Assembly (NCBI GenBank): GCA_027080605.1 | Contig: JALWRO010000328.1 | Location: forward strand, 1 to 10,951 | Length of the DNA: 10,951 nucleotides | Reading direction: 5' to 3' | DNA from: Campylobacterales bacterium | Lineage (GTDB): Bacteria; Campylobacterota; Campylobacteria; Campylobacterales; QNZT01 | Shown: positions 6,264 through 10,951 of the stretch, one piece after another | Layout: every line of letters begins with the position of its first letter | Numbering within the stretch: position 1 is the stretch's first letter | Program-made: the position numbers and the translations under genes | Notes under the pieces: generated by a model | What the model saw: only the letters and a program-made list of their open reading frames with translations | Told to the model about the DNA's origin: nothing | The model's database searches: none

Positions 6264-6785
6264 ATGGAGATCACACCGCAAACAAAAATCAATACTTTAC
6301 TGACAACCTATCCGGATCTTGAACTCTTTTTGATGAATCTCAATCCAAAATACAAAAAGCTGAAAAATCCTATTTTACGCAGAACCGTCGCCAAAATAGC
6401 CACACTCTCACAAGTTGCAAAAATCGGCGGTTACGATGTGTCGGAACTGGTCAATAAACTCCGTGCAGAAGTGGGACAACCTCCGCTCGAAGGCGGCGAA
6501 CATGAAGAGGAGGCGGCAGAGACAGACACTGCCGCCACGCCAAAATGGATTGCACAGGAACCGGTGGTCGAAATCGATGCGGATCGTATTCTCTCAGAGC
6601 AGAAAAATCCTCTCGCCGAAGTGACTATTGCACTTAAATCGATGCAAAGCGGTGATCTGCTGGTGATCAAAAGTGACTTTCTTCCCTCTCCGCTTATCGA
6701 CACATTCAAAAAACAGGGACACGACGTCTATGCGCTCGAAGAGGACGATACACACTATTTAACTTTTATTAAAAAAGCGGGGTAA
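6264..6785 (+). CDS. DUF1858-domain protein with DUF2249-like C-terminal domain
   Basis: This is a 173-residue cytoplasmic protein. Residues about 1-70 form a DUF1858 domain (related to the ScdA N-terminal region), seen in ITPQTKINTLLTTYPDLELF, NPKYKKLKNPILRRTVAKIA and VAKIGGYDVSELVNKLR. A low-complexity acidic linker (about 75-95, rich in E and A) follows. Residues about 105-172 resemble a DUF2249/TusA-like fold: LKSMQSGDLLVIKSDFLPSP, then GHDVYALEEDD and a closing YLTFIKK strand. No TusA-type catalytic cysteine is present. Such domains often occur near nitrogen-oxide and anaerobic respiration genes, and the FNR-type site upstream fits that, but the biochemical role is unknown. The ATG is set by GGAAGGA upstream. 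It is probably a single-gene transcript. Confidence 0.75.
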   Translation: MEITPQTKINTLLTTYPDLELFLMNLNPKYKKLKNPILRRTVAKIATLSQVAKIGGYDVSELVNKLRAEVGQPPLEGGEHEEEAAETDTAATPKWIAQEPVVEIDADRILSEQKNPLAEVTIALKSMQSGDLLVIKSDFLPSPLIDTFKKQGHDVYALEEDDTHYLTFIKKAG

Positions 6786-6884
6786 GCCATATCCCGGAAC
6801 ACAAAAAGTTGCCGGATATATTAAAACGTCTTGTCATATTTTGCCTAATATTATTTTTACTTTTTGCTTTTATCCTCTTTTGAT

Positions 6885-6890
6885 TACAAT
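6885..6890 (+). promoter_or_regulatory. Predicted -10 box for the 63-residue ORF
   Basis: TACAAT within TTTTGATTACAATAC, preceded by T-rich sequence as in Campylobacterota promoters, predicts a start near 6897, about 28 nt before the ATG. Confidence 0.4.
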
Positions 6891-6924
6891 ACAGACATCC
6901 GCAAAAAACCAAGGAGTGTTGATT

Positions 6925-7116
6925 ATGACTATTACAGATGAGCAACTGGCACAGATACTTGAAAAAAGTACCGAAGAGATTGCCGCACTGAAAAAAGAGA
7001 ATCCGAAAAAATACGAGTTGCTGCTTTGCGGCGCGCTCTGTTATCAGCTGGAGCTGACGGAAGAGGATCTCAAAGAGTACGCACGCTACAAACACCAGCC
7101 CGCACTGGTAAGATAG
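6925..7116 (+). CDS. 63-residue helical protein of unknown function
   Basis: The ATG at 6925 follows AAGGAG (6911-6916) with eight-base spacing, so the longer open frame from 6841 is not used. The product is charged and predicted helical: MTITDEQLAQILEKSTEEIA and EEDLKEYARYKHQPALVR flank a short hydrophobic patch LLLCGALCY with two cysteines four residues apart (C35, C39). I recognise no family. The two helical halves joined by a cysteine-bearing turn could be a small regulator or chaperone, but nothing shows this. Its TAG stop is immediately followed by the stop codon of the convergent M48 gene, leaving no spacer and no terminator. Confidence 0.65.
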   Translation: MTITDEQLAQILEKSTEEIAALKKENPKKYELLLCGALCYQLELTEEDLKEYARYKHQPALVR

Positions 7117-7902
7117 CTAAAATACTTTCAGGGGAATCGCTTCCCCGTCACGGCGATACCCCTTCTTTTCAATATACGCCCGCATCTTCTCTACACGTTC
7201 ATGAAATCCCGGATGTGACGCCAGAAAATATTTCCATTCATCCCCTTTATCCATCCTTGCAAAAAGCGTTTCCGCATCTTTGACATTGCCGTAAGCACAT
7301 GCCATCATATCAATCCCGAACAGATCGGCAGCCAACTCCTGCGACTGTGAATATTTTGCATCGGTCACCTGGAGTGTCGTGGTAAATGCGGTACCGTAGT
7401 TGTCTGCCACCAGCATCGAAAGCACGCCCAGCACCAGTGATTTTCCCAGTCCCTTCAGATGATCACGGTGTTTAAAGTGTCCCAGTTCATGCCCAATCAC
7501 CGACGCAAGCTCATTTTCATTTTTCACCCTGTTGAGCATACCACGTGTTACCATGATCTTTCCACCCGGCAACGCAAAGGCATTGACTCCGTCCTCTTCT
7601 AAGATGTAGGTCTTCACCTGGTATGGAAGCCTGGCACACCGGGCGAGTTTTTCAGTCACTTGCTGCAAATAGCGACTCTCCACCGTTTTATTCATATCAA
7701 AATCGACACTGGCATACTGCATCAGCTTTTTCTCATTTTCGGGAGAGAGATGCTCCACGGTATAGTCCACCGCAAACAGCATCGTCACATAGACGGCAGT
7801 CACGATGACTGCCAGCGATACCATCAGCTTCAGTGCGGAAAACAGCAGGTTTTCTCCGGGGTTGTTAACGCTGTCATCCGGCAGTTTAGGGGTATATTTC
7901 AT
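7117..7902 (-). CDS. M48-family zinc metalloprotease, membrane-anchored
   Basis: This 261-residue peptidase has one hydrophobic segment near residues 22-45 (LKLMVSLAVIVTAVYVTMLF). Its zinc site is HELGH (138-142) with the third ligand in ELAAD (E189 to D193), and a conserved SHPGFHERVEKM follows (229-240). The substrate-loop region VNAFALPGGKIMVTRGML (106-123) matches the M48 NAFALPGG.I.V..GLL pattern. All catalytic residues are present. The domain probably lies on the periplasmic face, acting in protein quality control, though topology is inferred. It is the third gene of an operon and overlaps the preceding YbjQ-like gene by 4 nt (ATGA). Relatives include HtpX, Oma1/LoiP-type and BepA proteases; it is too short for BepA and lacks the multi-helix plan of HtpX. 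Confidence 0.83.
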   Translation of the reverse strand: MKYTPKLPDDSVNNPGENLLFSALKLMVSLAVIVTAVYVTMLFAVDYTVEHLSPENEKKLMQYASVDFDMNKTVESRYLQQVTEKLARCARLPYQVKTYILEEDGVNAFALPGGKIMVTRGMLNRVKNENELASVIGHELGHFKHRDHLKGLGKSLVLGVLSMLVADNYGTAFTTTLQVTDAKYSQSQELAADLFGIDMMACAYGNVKDAETLFARMDKGDEWKYFLASHPGFHERVEKMRAYIEKKGYRRDGEAIPLKVF

Positions 7903-8339
7903 CGGTAAATCGCCGTTCCGTATGCCAGCACTTCCACCGCGCCGATATTTTGCGACGCATTTTTGGAGATGGAACTGGTCTCAATGCGCACATTGATAAT
8001 CTCCGCGGCATCTCCGGCATCCTCTTTCATACGCAAAATTGCTTCGCGTCTTGCACGATCTATCAGCGTTTCATACGTCGCTACCCTGCCCCCGAAAAAA
8101 TTCATCAGCGCTGCCGTAAACTTTTTGAAATAGTCGATCGAAACAACTACAGAGCCATTTACCAGCCTGCTCTCCCTGATCTGCGCTTCATGAAGCGGTT
8201 TTTTCAGCATAATGACGGGCAGATCGACCATCGCCTCTTCCCGCTCGCGGATTTTACGAAAATGGCGCTTTTCGATGATCGTTCCTGAAATATACCCCAC
8301 TGTCAGCATGACTGCAAAGAGGATCAGATTTTCAAGCAT
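7899..8339 (-). CDS. Membrane-anchored YbjQ-like (DUF74) protein
   Basis: This 146-residue protein starts with one transmembrane helix (about 3-21, NLILFAVMLTVGYISGTII) and a short basic linker. A YbjQ-family domain follows from about residue 40. Shared family features are GSVVVSIDYFKKFTAALMNF, FGGRVATYETLIDRARREAI and the closing VLAYGTAIY. The domain is a small beta-alpha fold that assembles as a pentamer in solved relatives; the Pfam name (heavy-metal binding) has little biochemical support. Its ATG directly abuts the stop codon of the upstream ybjQ gene, and its own 3' end overlaps the protease gene, so all three are co-translated. The AAGGTGG used for initiation lies in the upstream coding sequence. 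Confidence 0.75.
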   Translation of the reverse strand: MLENLILFAVMLTVGYISGTIIEKRHFRKIREREEAMVDLPVIMLKKPLHEAQIRESRLVNGSVVVSIDYFKKFTAALMNFFGGRVATYETLIDRARREAILRMKEDAGDAAEIINVRIETSSISKNASQNIGAVEVLAYGTAIYR

Positions 8340-8654
8340 CTACACCACCTTGACCGCCGTACCGTACACATACAACTCCGCCGCGCCCGCCGCGACCGAA
8401 GAGGTAGAGAAGCGGACATTGAGAATGGCATTAGCGCCGAGTGAGAGTGCCTGTGCTTTCATGCGTTCTATGGCTTCGTCTCTCGACTCTGAAAGCAGTT
8501 CTGTGTAGCCTTTGAGTTCACCGCCAAAAATATTTTTCAGACTCGCGGCGATATCACGTCCCACATGTTTGGCACGCACCGTCGAACCAGAGACCACACC
8601 AAAGTGCTCTGTAATCTCTTTTCCCGGAATGTACTCGATATTGGTAATAATCAT
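8340..8654 (-). CDS. YbjQ family (DUF74) protein
   Basis: This 104-residue soluble protein is close in length to E. coli YbjQ (107). Characteristic stretches are FGVVSGSTVRAKHVGRDIAA, LKNIFGGELKGYTELLSESR, GANAILNVRFSTSSV and the final VYGTAVKVV. I chose the ATG at 8654 because GAAGGAG lies just upstream; an upstream in-frame ATG at 8687 would add 11 residues of non-family sequence and overlap the promoter. It leads the ybjQ / anchored-ybjQ / M48 operon. Function is not established in the family; metal binding is an annotation by name only. Cytoplasmic location is inferred from the absence of a signal peptide. Confidence 0.82.
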   Translation of the reverse strand: MIITNIEYIPGKEITEHFGVVSGSTVRAKHVGRDIAASLKNIFGGELKGYTELLSESRDEAIERMKAQALSLGANAILNVRFSTSSVAAGAAELYVYGTAVKVV

Positions 8655-8676
8655 GAAAACTCCTTCACTTTCGAAA

Positions 8677-8682
8677 ATTATA
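8677..8682 (-). promoter_or_regulatory. Predicted -10 box of the ybjQ-M48 operon
   Basis: The minus strand reads TTGGCTATAATTTTC, a perfect TATAAT, with a predicted start near 8670 and a 15-nt leader. The -35 region (about 8700-8705) falls inside the terminal repeat of the adjacent element, so the element's insertion may have replaced the original upstream promoter sequence. Confidence 0.5.
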
Positions 8683-8695
8683 GCCAATTTTACTA

Positions 8696-8729
8696 TAAGT
8701 ACCTAACTATAAATAAAGCCAATTAACAG
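8696..8729 (+). repeat. Left terminal inverted repeat of the 271-bp element
   Basis: It begins TAAGTACCTAACTATAAATA and matches the reverse complement of 8933-8966 at 32 of 34 positions; G8718 faces T8944 and T8723 faces G8939. Confidence 0.85.
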
Positions 8730-8732
8730 AGG

Positions 8733-8822
8733 TTCACAATGGTGCCAGGTACAAGGCGAAAGCACGCAGGAGCTACTGGTAGCTTCAAGTGCTTTTAACG
8801 CAGTAATTGGTACTATTGTGAA
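8733..8822 (+). repeat. First internal hairpin of the element
   Basis: TTCACAATGGTGCCA (8733-8747) pairs over 15 positions with 8808-8822, using two G-T wobbles (8741-8814, 8744-8811). Further inward AAAGCAC (8759-8765) pairs with GTGCTTT (8789-8795), and AGCTA pairs with TAGCT around a CTGG loop at 8771-8784. Confidence 0.7.
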
Positions 8823-8833
8823 TCTCCCTTCGG

Positions 8834-8933
8834 GCGACAAGAAAAAGGCACACCTGCTTCGTTAGATTTTCACACCGTAGCTACGGCTACGCTTTAGAAA
8901 ACCTGCCTTGCATCTGTACCTTTTTCTTGTCGC
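8834..8933 (+). repeat. Second internal hairpin of the element
   Basis: GCGACAAGAAAAAGG (8834-8848) is perfectly complementary to CCTTTTTCTTGTCGC (8919-8933). The tip is CGTAGC-TACG-GCTACG (8876-8891), a six-pair stem with a four-base loop. The middle of the arms pairs poorly, and ACCTGC occurs as a direct repeat (8852-8857, 8901-8906). Confidence 0.75.
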
Positions 8934-8956
8934 TGTTAGTTGGTTTTATTTATAGT
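8927..8956 (+). promoter_or_regulatory. Possible outward promoter at the right end of the element
   Basis: TTGTCG (8927-8932) and TATAGT (8951-8956) are 18 bp apart and would start transcription near 8963, about 11 nt before the DTW gene's ATG. It is a plausible but unproven promoter carried by the element itself. Confidence 0.3.
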
Positions 8957-8966
8957 TAGGTACTTA
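8933..8966 (-). repeat. Right terminal inverted repeat of the 271-bp element
   Basis: Reverse complement of the left repeat with two differences. It ends GTTAGGTACTTA, seven bases before the ATG of the DTW-domain gene, and supplies an in-frame TAA (8965-8967) just upstream of that start. Confidence 0.85.
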
Positions 8967-8973
8967 ACAGTTC

Positions 8974-9579
8974 ATGAAGTTTCGTCAGATGTGCTACCGT
9001 TGCCACCGCCCCGCAAAACTCTGTCTATGTGAACATATCGTTCCAGTCGACACCCGTACGAAGTTTGTCATTCTCATTCATCCAAAAGAGTACAAACGTA
9101 TTAAAAACAATACCGGACGACTCACCCACCTCTCTTTGCCAAATTCGGAACTTTTCACCGGTGTCAATTTCACACAACATACCAGACTCAACGCTATTCT
9201 GGATAATCCCAAAAACAGCTGTTACATCCTCTTTCCCGGCAGTGACAGCACCCCACTTCATGAAGTACAACTCCCAAAACAGGATAAACAGCTTGTCATT
9301 TTACTCATCGACGCTACCTGGTCGAGTGCAAAACCGATTCTCCGCCTGAGCAAAAACCTCCACACCCTTCCGAAAATCTCTTTCACCCACACCAAAACAT
9401 CTGCCTATACATTCAAACGCCAGCCCTTTTCTGAAGCACTCTCCACCATGGAATCGACCCATTGTGTGCTGGAGATTTTGCAGCGAAAAGAGTATGAAAA
9501 CATCCCTGCGGAACAAGTTGCACATTTTCTCGACCCCTTTCATGAAATGGTTAAATATCAGGTAAGTTTTAATGCCTGA
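8974..9579 (+). CDS. DTW-domain protein, probable tRNA acp3U aminocarboxypropyltransferase
   Basis: This 201-residue cytoplasmic protein belongs to the DTW family, whose characterised members (TapT/YfiP, DTWD1/2) transfer the 3-amino-3-carboxypropyl group of S-adenosylmethionine to a uridine in tRNA. The N-terminus MCYRCHRPAKLCLC holds four cysteines (C7, C10, C17, C19), matching the zinc-like knuckle of the family. ILIHPKEYKRIKNNTGRL (34-51) and DATWSSAKPIL (113-123) are the substrate and DTW-motif regions; the family's D(S/T/A)TW is DATW here. The start ATG is the only one fitting the N-terminal motif, yet it lacks a clear Shine-Dalgarno because the 271-bp element ends just upstream. The tRNA target is inferred from the family. 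Confidence 0.8.
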   Translation: MKFRQMCYRCHRPAKLCLCEHIVPVDTRTKFVILIHPKEYKRIKNNTGRLTHLSLPNSELFTGVNFTQHTRLNAILDNPKNSCYILFPGSDSTPLHEVQLPKQDKQLVILLIDATWSSAKPILRLSKNLHTLPKISFTHTKTSAYTFKRQPFSEALSTMESTHCVLEILQRKEYENIPAEQVAHFLDPFHEMVKYQVSFNA

Positions 9580-9582
9580 TAT
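9555..9582 (+). repeat. Inverted repeat between the DTW and doxX-like genes
   Basis: ATATCAGG (9555-9562) and CCTGATAT (9575-9582) form a perfect eight-pair stem with a 12-nt loop, spanning the DTW stop codon. No T-run follows, so it is a poor intrinsic terminator. It could be an operator or an mRNA-processing hairpin ahead of the next gene. Confidence 0.45.
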
Positions 9583-9608
9583 GCTAGACTTATGTATAAG
9601 GATTTTTT

Positions 9609-10013
9609 ATGAAAGAAGATATTGCGAAACTTATTTTGCGTATTACCATCGGTGGATTGATGCTCTTTCACGGTATCGACAAAGCCATTCACGGTGTCAA
9701 TTTTATTGAAGGAATGTTAAGTGCGCATGAATTGCCTGCTGTCGTCACATACGGTGTTTATATCGGTGAAATCGTCGCTCCCTTGATGCTTATATTTGGT
9801 CTTCTGACTACCCTCGGGGCAATTATCATTATCGTCAATATGGTGATGGCTATTTTGCTGGTCTACTCGGACGCGCTGTTCAGCGTAACCGAACACGGTG
9901 CCTGGAGCATCGAAGTTCCCATGCTCTACCTGATGAGCGCGGTGGTGATTATTTTGCTCGGTCCCGGACGGTACAGTGTGGACTACCATCTTTACGAAAA
10001 AAGAGTACATTAA
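9609..10013 (+). CDS. DoxX-family membrane protein
   Basis: This 134-residue protein has four hydrophobic segments (about 8-24, 43-66, 68-88, 100-120). The family opening RITIGGLMLFHGIDKAIHG and the middle GVYIGEIVAPLMLIFGLLTT are typical of DoxX/DoxD-like proteins. Members have been linked to thiosulfate:quinone oxidation in Acidianus and to redox or oxidative stress functions in other bacteria, so the substrate here is open. The ATG follows AAGGA with six-base spacing. It is followed nine bases after its stop by a 30-codon ORF whose ribosome binding site overlaps its stop codon, so a small operon is likely. Confidence 0.78.
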   Translation: MKEDIAKLILRITIGGLMLFHGIDKAIHGVNFIEGMLSAHELPAVVTYGVYIGEIVAPLMLIFGLLTTLGAIIIIVNMVMAILLVYSDALFSVTEHGAWSIEVPMLYLMSAVVIILLGPGRYSVDYHLYEKRVH

Positions 10014-10022
10014 GGAAAATAT

Positions 10023-10115
10023 ATGTCATATATTTATATCGGTTTGATTATACTGTTCGTCATTATCCTAATTGTTGTAGCAAAAGTGATGGATGAAGAA
10101 GATATCAAATCATGA
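10023..10115 (+). CDS. 30-residue single-pass membrane microprotein
   Basis: ATG is preceded by AAGGA overlapping the doxX-like stop codon. The peptide is one continuous hydrophobic helix (MSYIYIGLIILFVIILIVVA) followed by an acidic cytoplasmic-type tail with KVMDEEDIKS. Location right after a DoxX-family gene suggests a small accessory subunit, as seen for membrane microproteins of respiratory complexes, but no homologue is recognised. The strong ribosome binding site and spacing argue that it is translated. Confidence 0.6.
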   Translation: MSYIYIGLIILFVIILIVVAKVMDEEDIKS

Positions 10116-10140
10116 AGAACAATACAAAGGAGCTTAATAT

Positions 10141-10317
10141 ATGAAAGGTTTTTTAATTTTTCTGGCAGTAACATTTATGATTATGGGAGCGATCGGTTAT
10201 TATGAGATGCAACATCCGGACGAAATTCATGTCAGACAAAACGGGCACTGGGTGACACTGAAAAGAGTTGATGAAACTCAGAGCCGTCCAAACAACAACA
10301 CAGTATCTAAACCGTAA
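10141..10317 (+). CDS. 58-residue membrane-anchored or exported small protein
   Basis: The ATG follows AAAGGAG with eight-base spacing. Residues about 3-20 (GFLIFLAVTFMIMGAIGY) form a signal anchor or uncleaved signal sequence with no lipobox. The rest, residues 22-58, is polar (HPDEIHVRQNGHWVTLKRVD) and probably periplasmic, ending in a Q/N-rich tail. I do not recognise the family. It is third in the doxX-like cluster. Its last 40 nt overlap, tail to tail, the 3' end of the minus-strand mtfA-like gene. Confidence 0.6.
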   Translation: MKGFLIFLAVTFMIMGAIGYYEMQHPDEIHVRQNGHWVTLKRVDETQSRPNNNTVSKP

Positions 10318-10951
10318 AAAGCGTACAGTTCCCGGTAAATATCGGGAAAATGCTTTTTCAGCGTCAGTGGCTTTTCAAAAAAGAGTTCACTCACCACCGC
10401 AAAAAACTCTGCCTCATTGGTAGCGGCATACTCGCCTATCAGTTTATATTTCTCCAGATAGCGCCCTTTCTCAAACGCTTCTCTGAGACGATCATACGTG
10501 CCGAACATCACCTCTGCCCACTCTTTGTAGCGACTGTACCCAATCGGCGGTACACCGTCTGCCACACCATCCTCATAATCGAATTCATGTGCCAGCTCGT
10601 GAACAATCACGTTATGGTTATGCGGATGATACGCCTCTTTTTTCGCTTCATGCCATGCAATCACCACTGTACCGCCTGCCGACTCTCCCTCCAACACAAA
10701 CGCCTCTTTGGCGTAAATACCGCCGTTGGCACGCACCCTCTCGGTAATGACATCATTGGGATAGATAATGATCGTATTGAGATTTTCATAGCACTCTTTT
10801 TTCCCCAGCTGCATCAGGCAGGCGTAAAAAGCAATTATCGCTTTCATCTCATCTGTCAGCGCAATATCGACGGTGCGAAACTCTTTCGTCTCAATAAAGA
10901 AGAGCATCGAACGCTCAATCTCTCTTTTCATTGTATCGGGAAGCCTCTGAT
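10278..10951 (-). CDS. mtfA: MtfA-like zinc peptidase (M90, DUF980), 5' end beyond the window
   Basis: The frame stays open to the right edge, so the ATG at 10929-10931 is probably internal and at least six further residues (QRLPDT) are present. The zinc site is HELAHEFD (residues 111-118, counted from that ATG), with acidic residues downstream in NEAEFFAVVSELFF (172-185) that match the family's third-ligand region. The stretch TIIIYPNDVI and the FEKP motif also resemble MtfA. In E. coli MtfA is a cytoplasmic metallopeptidase linked to the glucose-PTS regulator Mlc; Campylobacterota lack that system, so the role here must differ or be more general. The C-terminal coding part overlaps a plus-strand small ORF by 40 nt. 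Confidence 0.8.
   Translation of the reverse strand, partial: QRLPDTMKREIERSMLFFIETKEFRTVDIALTDEMKAIIAFYACLMQLGKKECYENLNTIIIYPNDVITERVRANGGIYAKEAFVLEGESAGGTVVIAWHEAKKEAYHPHNHNVIVHELAHEFDYEDGVADGVPPIGYSRYKEWAEVMFGTYDRLREAFEKGRYLEKYKLIGEYAATNEAEFFAVVSELFFEKPLTLKKHFPDIYRELYAFYGLDTVLLFGRL

Larger units (their letters stand above)
8696..8966. mobile_element. 271-bp palindromic element, candidate MITE or structured RNA
   Basis: The segment is bounded by 34-bp inverted repeats differing at two positions and contains no credible ORF. If the repeats are taken from AGTACCTAACT inward, each end is flanked by TA, as expected for a TA duplication of the IS630/Tc1-mariner type. Inside lie two independent hairpins (8733-8822 and 8834-8933), so folded RNA would be a three-way junction closed by a long stem. 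Both mismatches in the terminal repeats, and two in the outer stem of the first hairpin, become G-U pairs in plus-strand RNA. A non-autonomous transposon and a structured non-coding RNA are both compatible. The structure is seen directly; mobility is inferred. Confidence 0.65.

Noticed and set aside
6789..6819. Hairpin ATATCCCGG / CCGGATAT after the DUF1858 gene as a terminator
   Set aside because: The stem needs a one-base bulge, the loop is 14 nt and no T-run follows, so it is not a convincing intrinsic terminator.
6841..6924. Extension of the 63-residue ORF to an upstream TTG at 6841
   Set aside because: It would contain the predicted promoter and ribosome binding site as coding sequence; ATG at 6925 has AAGGAG at ideal spacing.
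8655..8687. Longer ybjQ product from the ATG at 8687
   Set aside because: The added 11 residues do not resemble the family and would cover the predicted promoter; the ATG at 8654 has GAAGGAG upstream.
8696..8966. CRISPR array or tRNA-like gene in the repeat-rich gap
   Set aside because: The repeats are inverted and paired, not direct and regularly spaced, and no cloverleaf or T-loop consensus was seen.

Overview
The window looks like chromosomal DNA from a Campylobacterota (epsilonproteobacterial) bacterium, plausibly a Sulfurimonas/Sulfurovum-like lineage. Grounds: gene sizes, AT-rich intergenic DNA, TATAAT-like -10 boxes with poor -35 boxes, and the style of the DUF1858, DTW, MtfA and small membrane proteins. 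The placement is inferred from gene flavour only; no rRNA or tRNA gene is present.

Positions 1-1550 are AT-rich and accessory in character. Two overlapping genes for very small membrane proteins (129-386, 373-483) sit behind an inverted repeat that covers their ribosome binding site and are followed by a likely terminator. Next comes a decayed MazF-type toxin fragment on the minus strand (520-711), then an apparently intact MntA-HepT toxin-antitoxin pair (899-1550).

Positions 1568-6126 are one minus-strand operon for TonB-dependent uptake, best read as vitamin B12: a 61-codon leader-like ORF, a BtuB-type outer-membrane receptor, a BtuF-type periplasmic binding protein, the BtuD-type ATPase and the BtuC-type permease. 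The last three genes overlap. No cobalamin riboswitch box was recognised ahead of btuB.

The divergent gap 6127-6263 holds back-to-back promoters and an FNR/CRP-type box. That box is centred about 41.5 bp upstream of the start predicted for a DUF1858/DUF2249-like protein (6264-6785). A 63-residue orphan protein follows and ends flush against a convergent operon (7117-8654) of a soluble YbjQ protein, a membrane-anchored YbjQ protein and an M48 metalloprotease.

The most unusual structure is a 271-bp gene-free element at 8696-8966. It has 34-bp terminal inverted repeats flanked by TA, encloses two long hairpins, and its examined arm differences are all G-U compatible in plus-strand RNA. It lies between the ybjQ promoter and a DTW-domain tRNA-modification gene (8974-9579). 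After that come a DoxX-family gene with two tiny membrane-protein genes (9609-10317) and, converging on them with overlapping 3' ends, an mtfA-like zinc peptidase gene that runs off the right edge. A palindromic octamer, TTCATGAA, occurs ten times across the window, far more than expected by chance.
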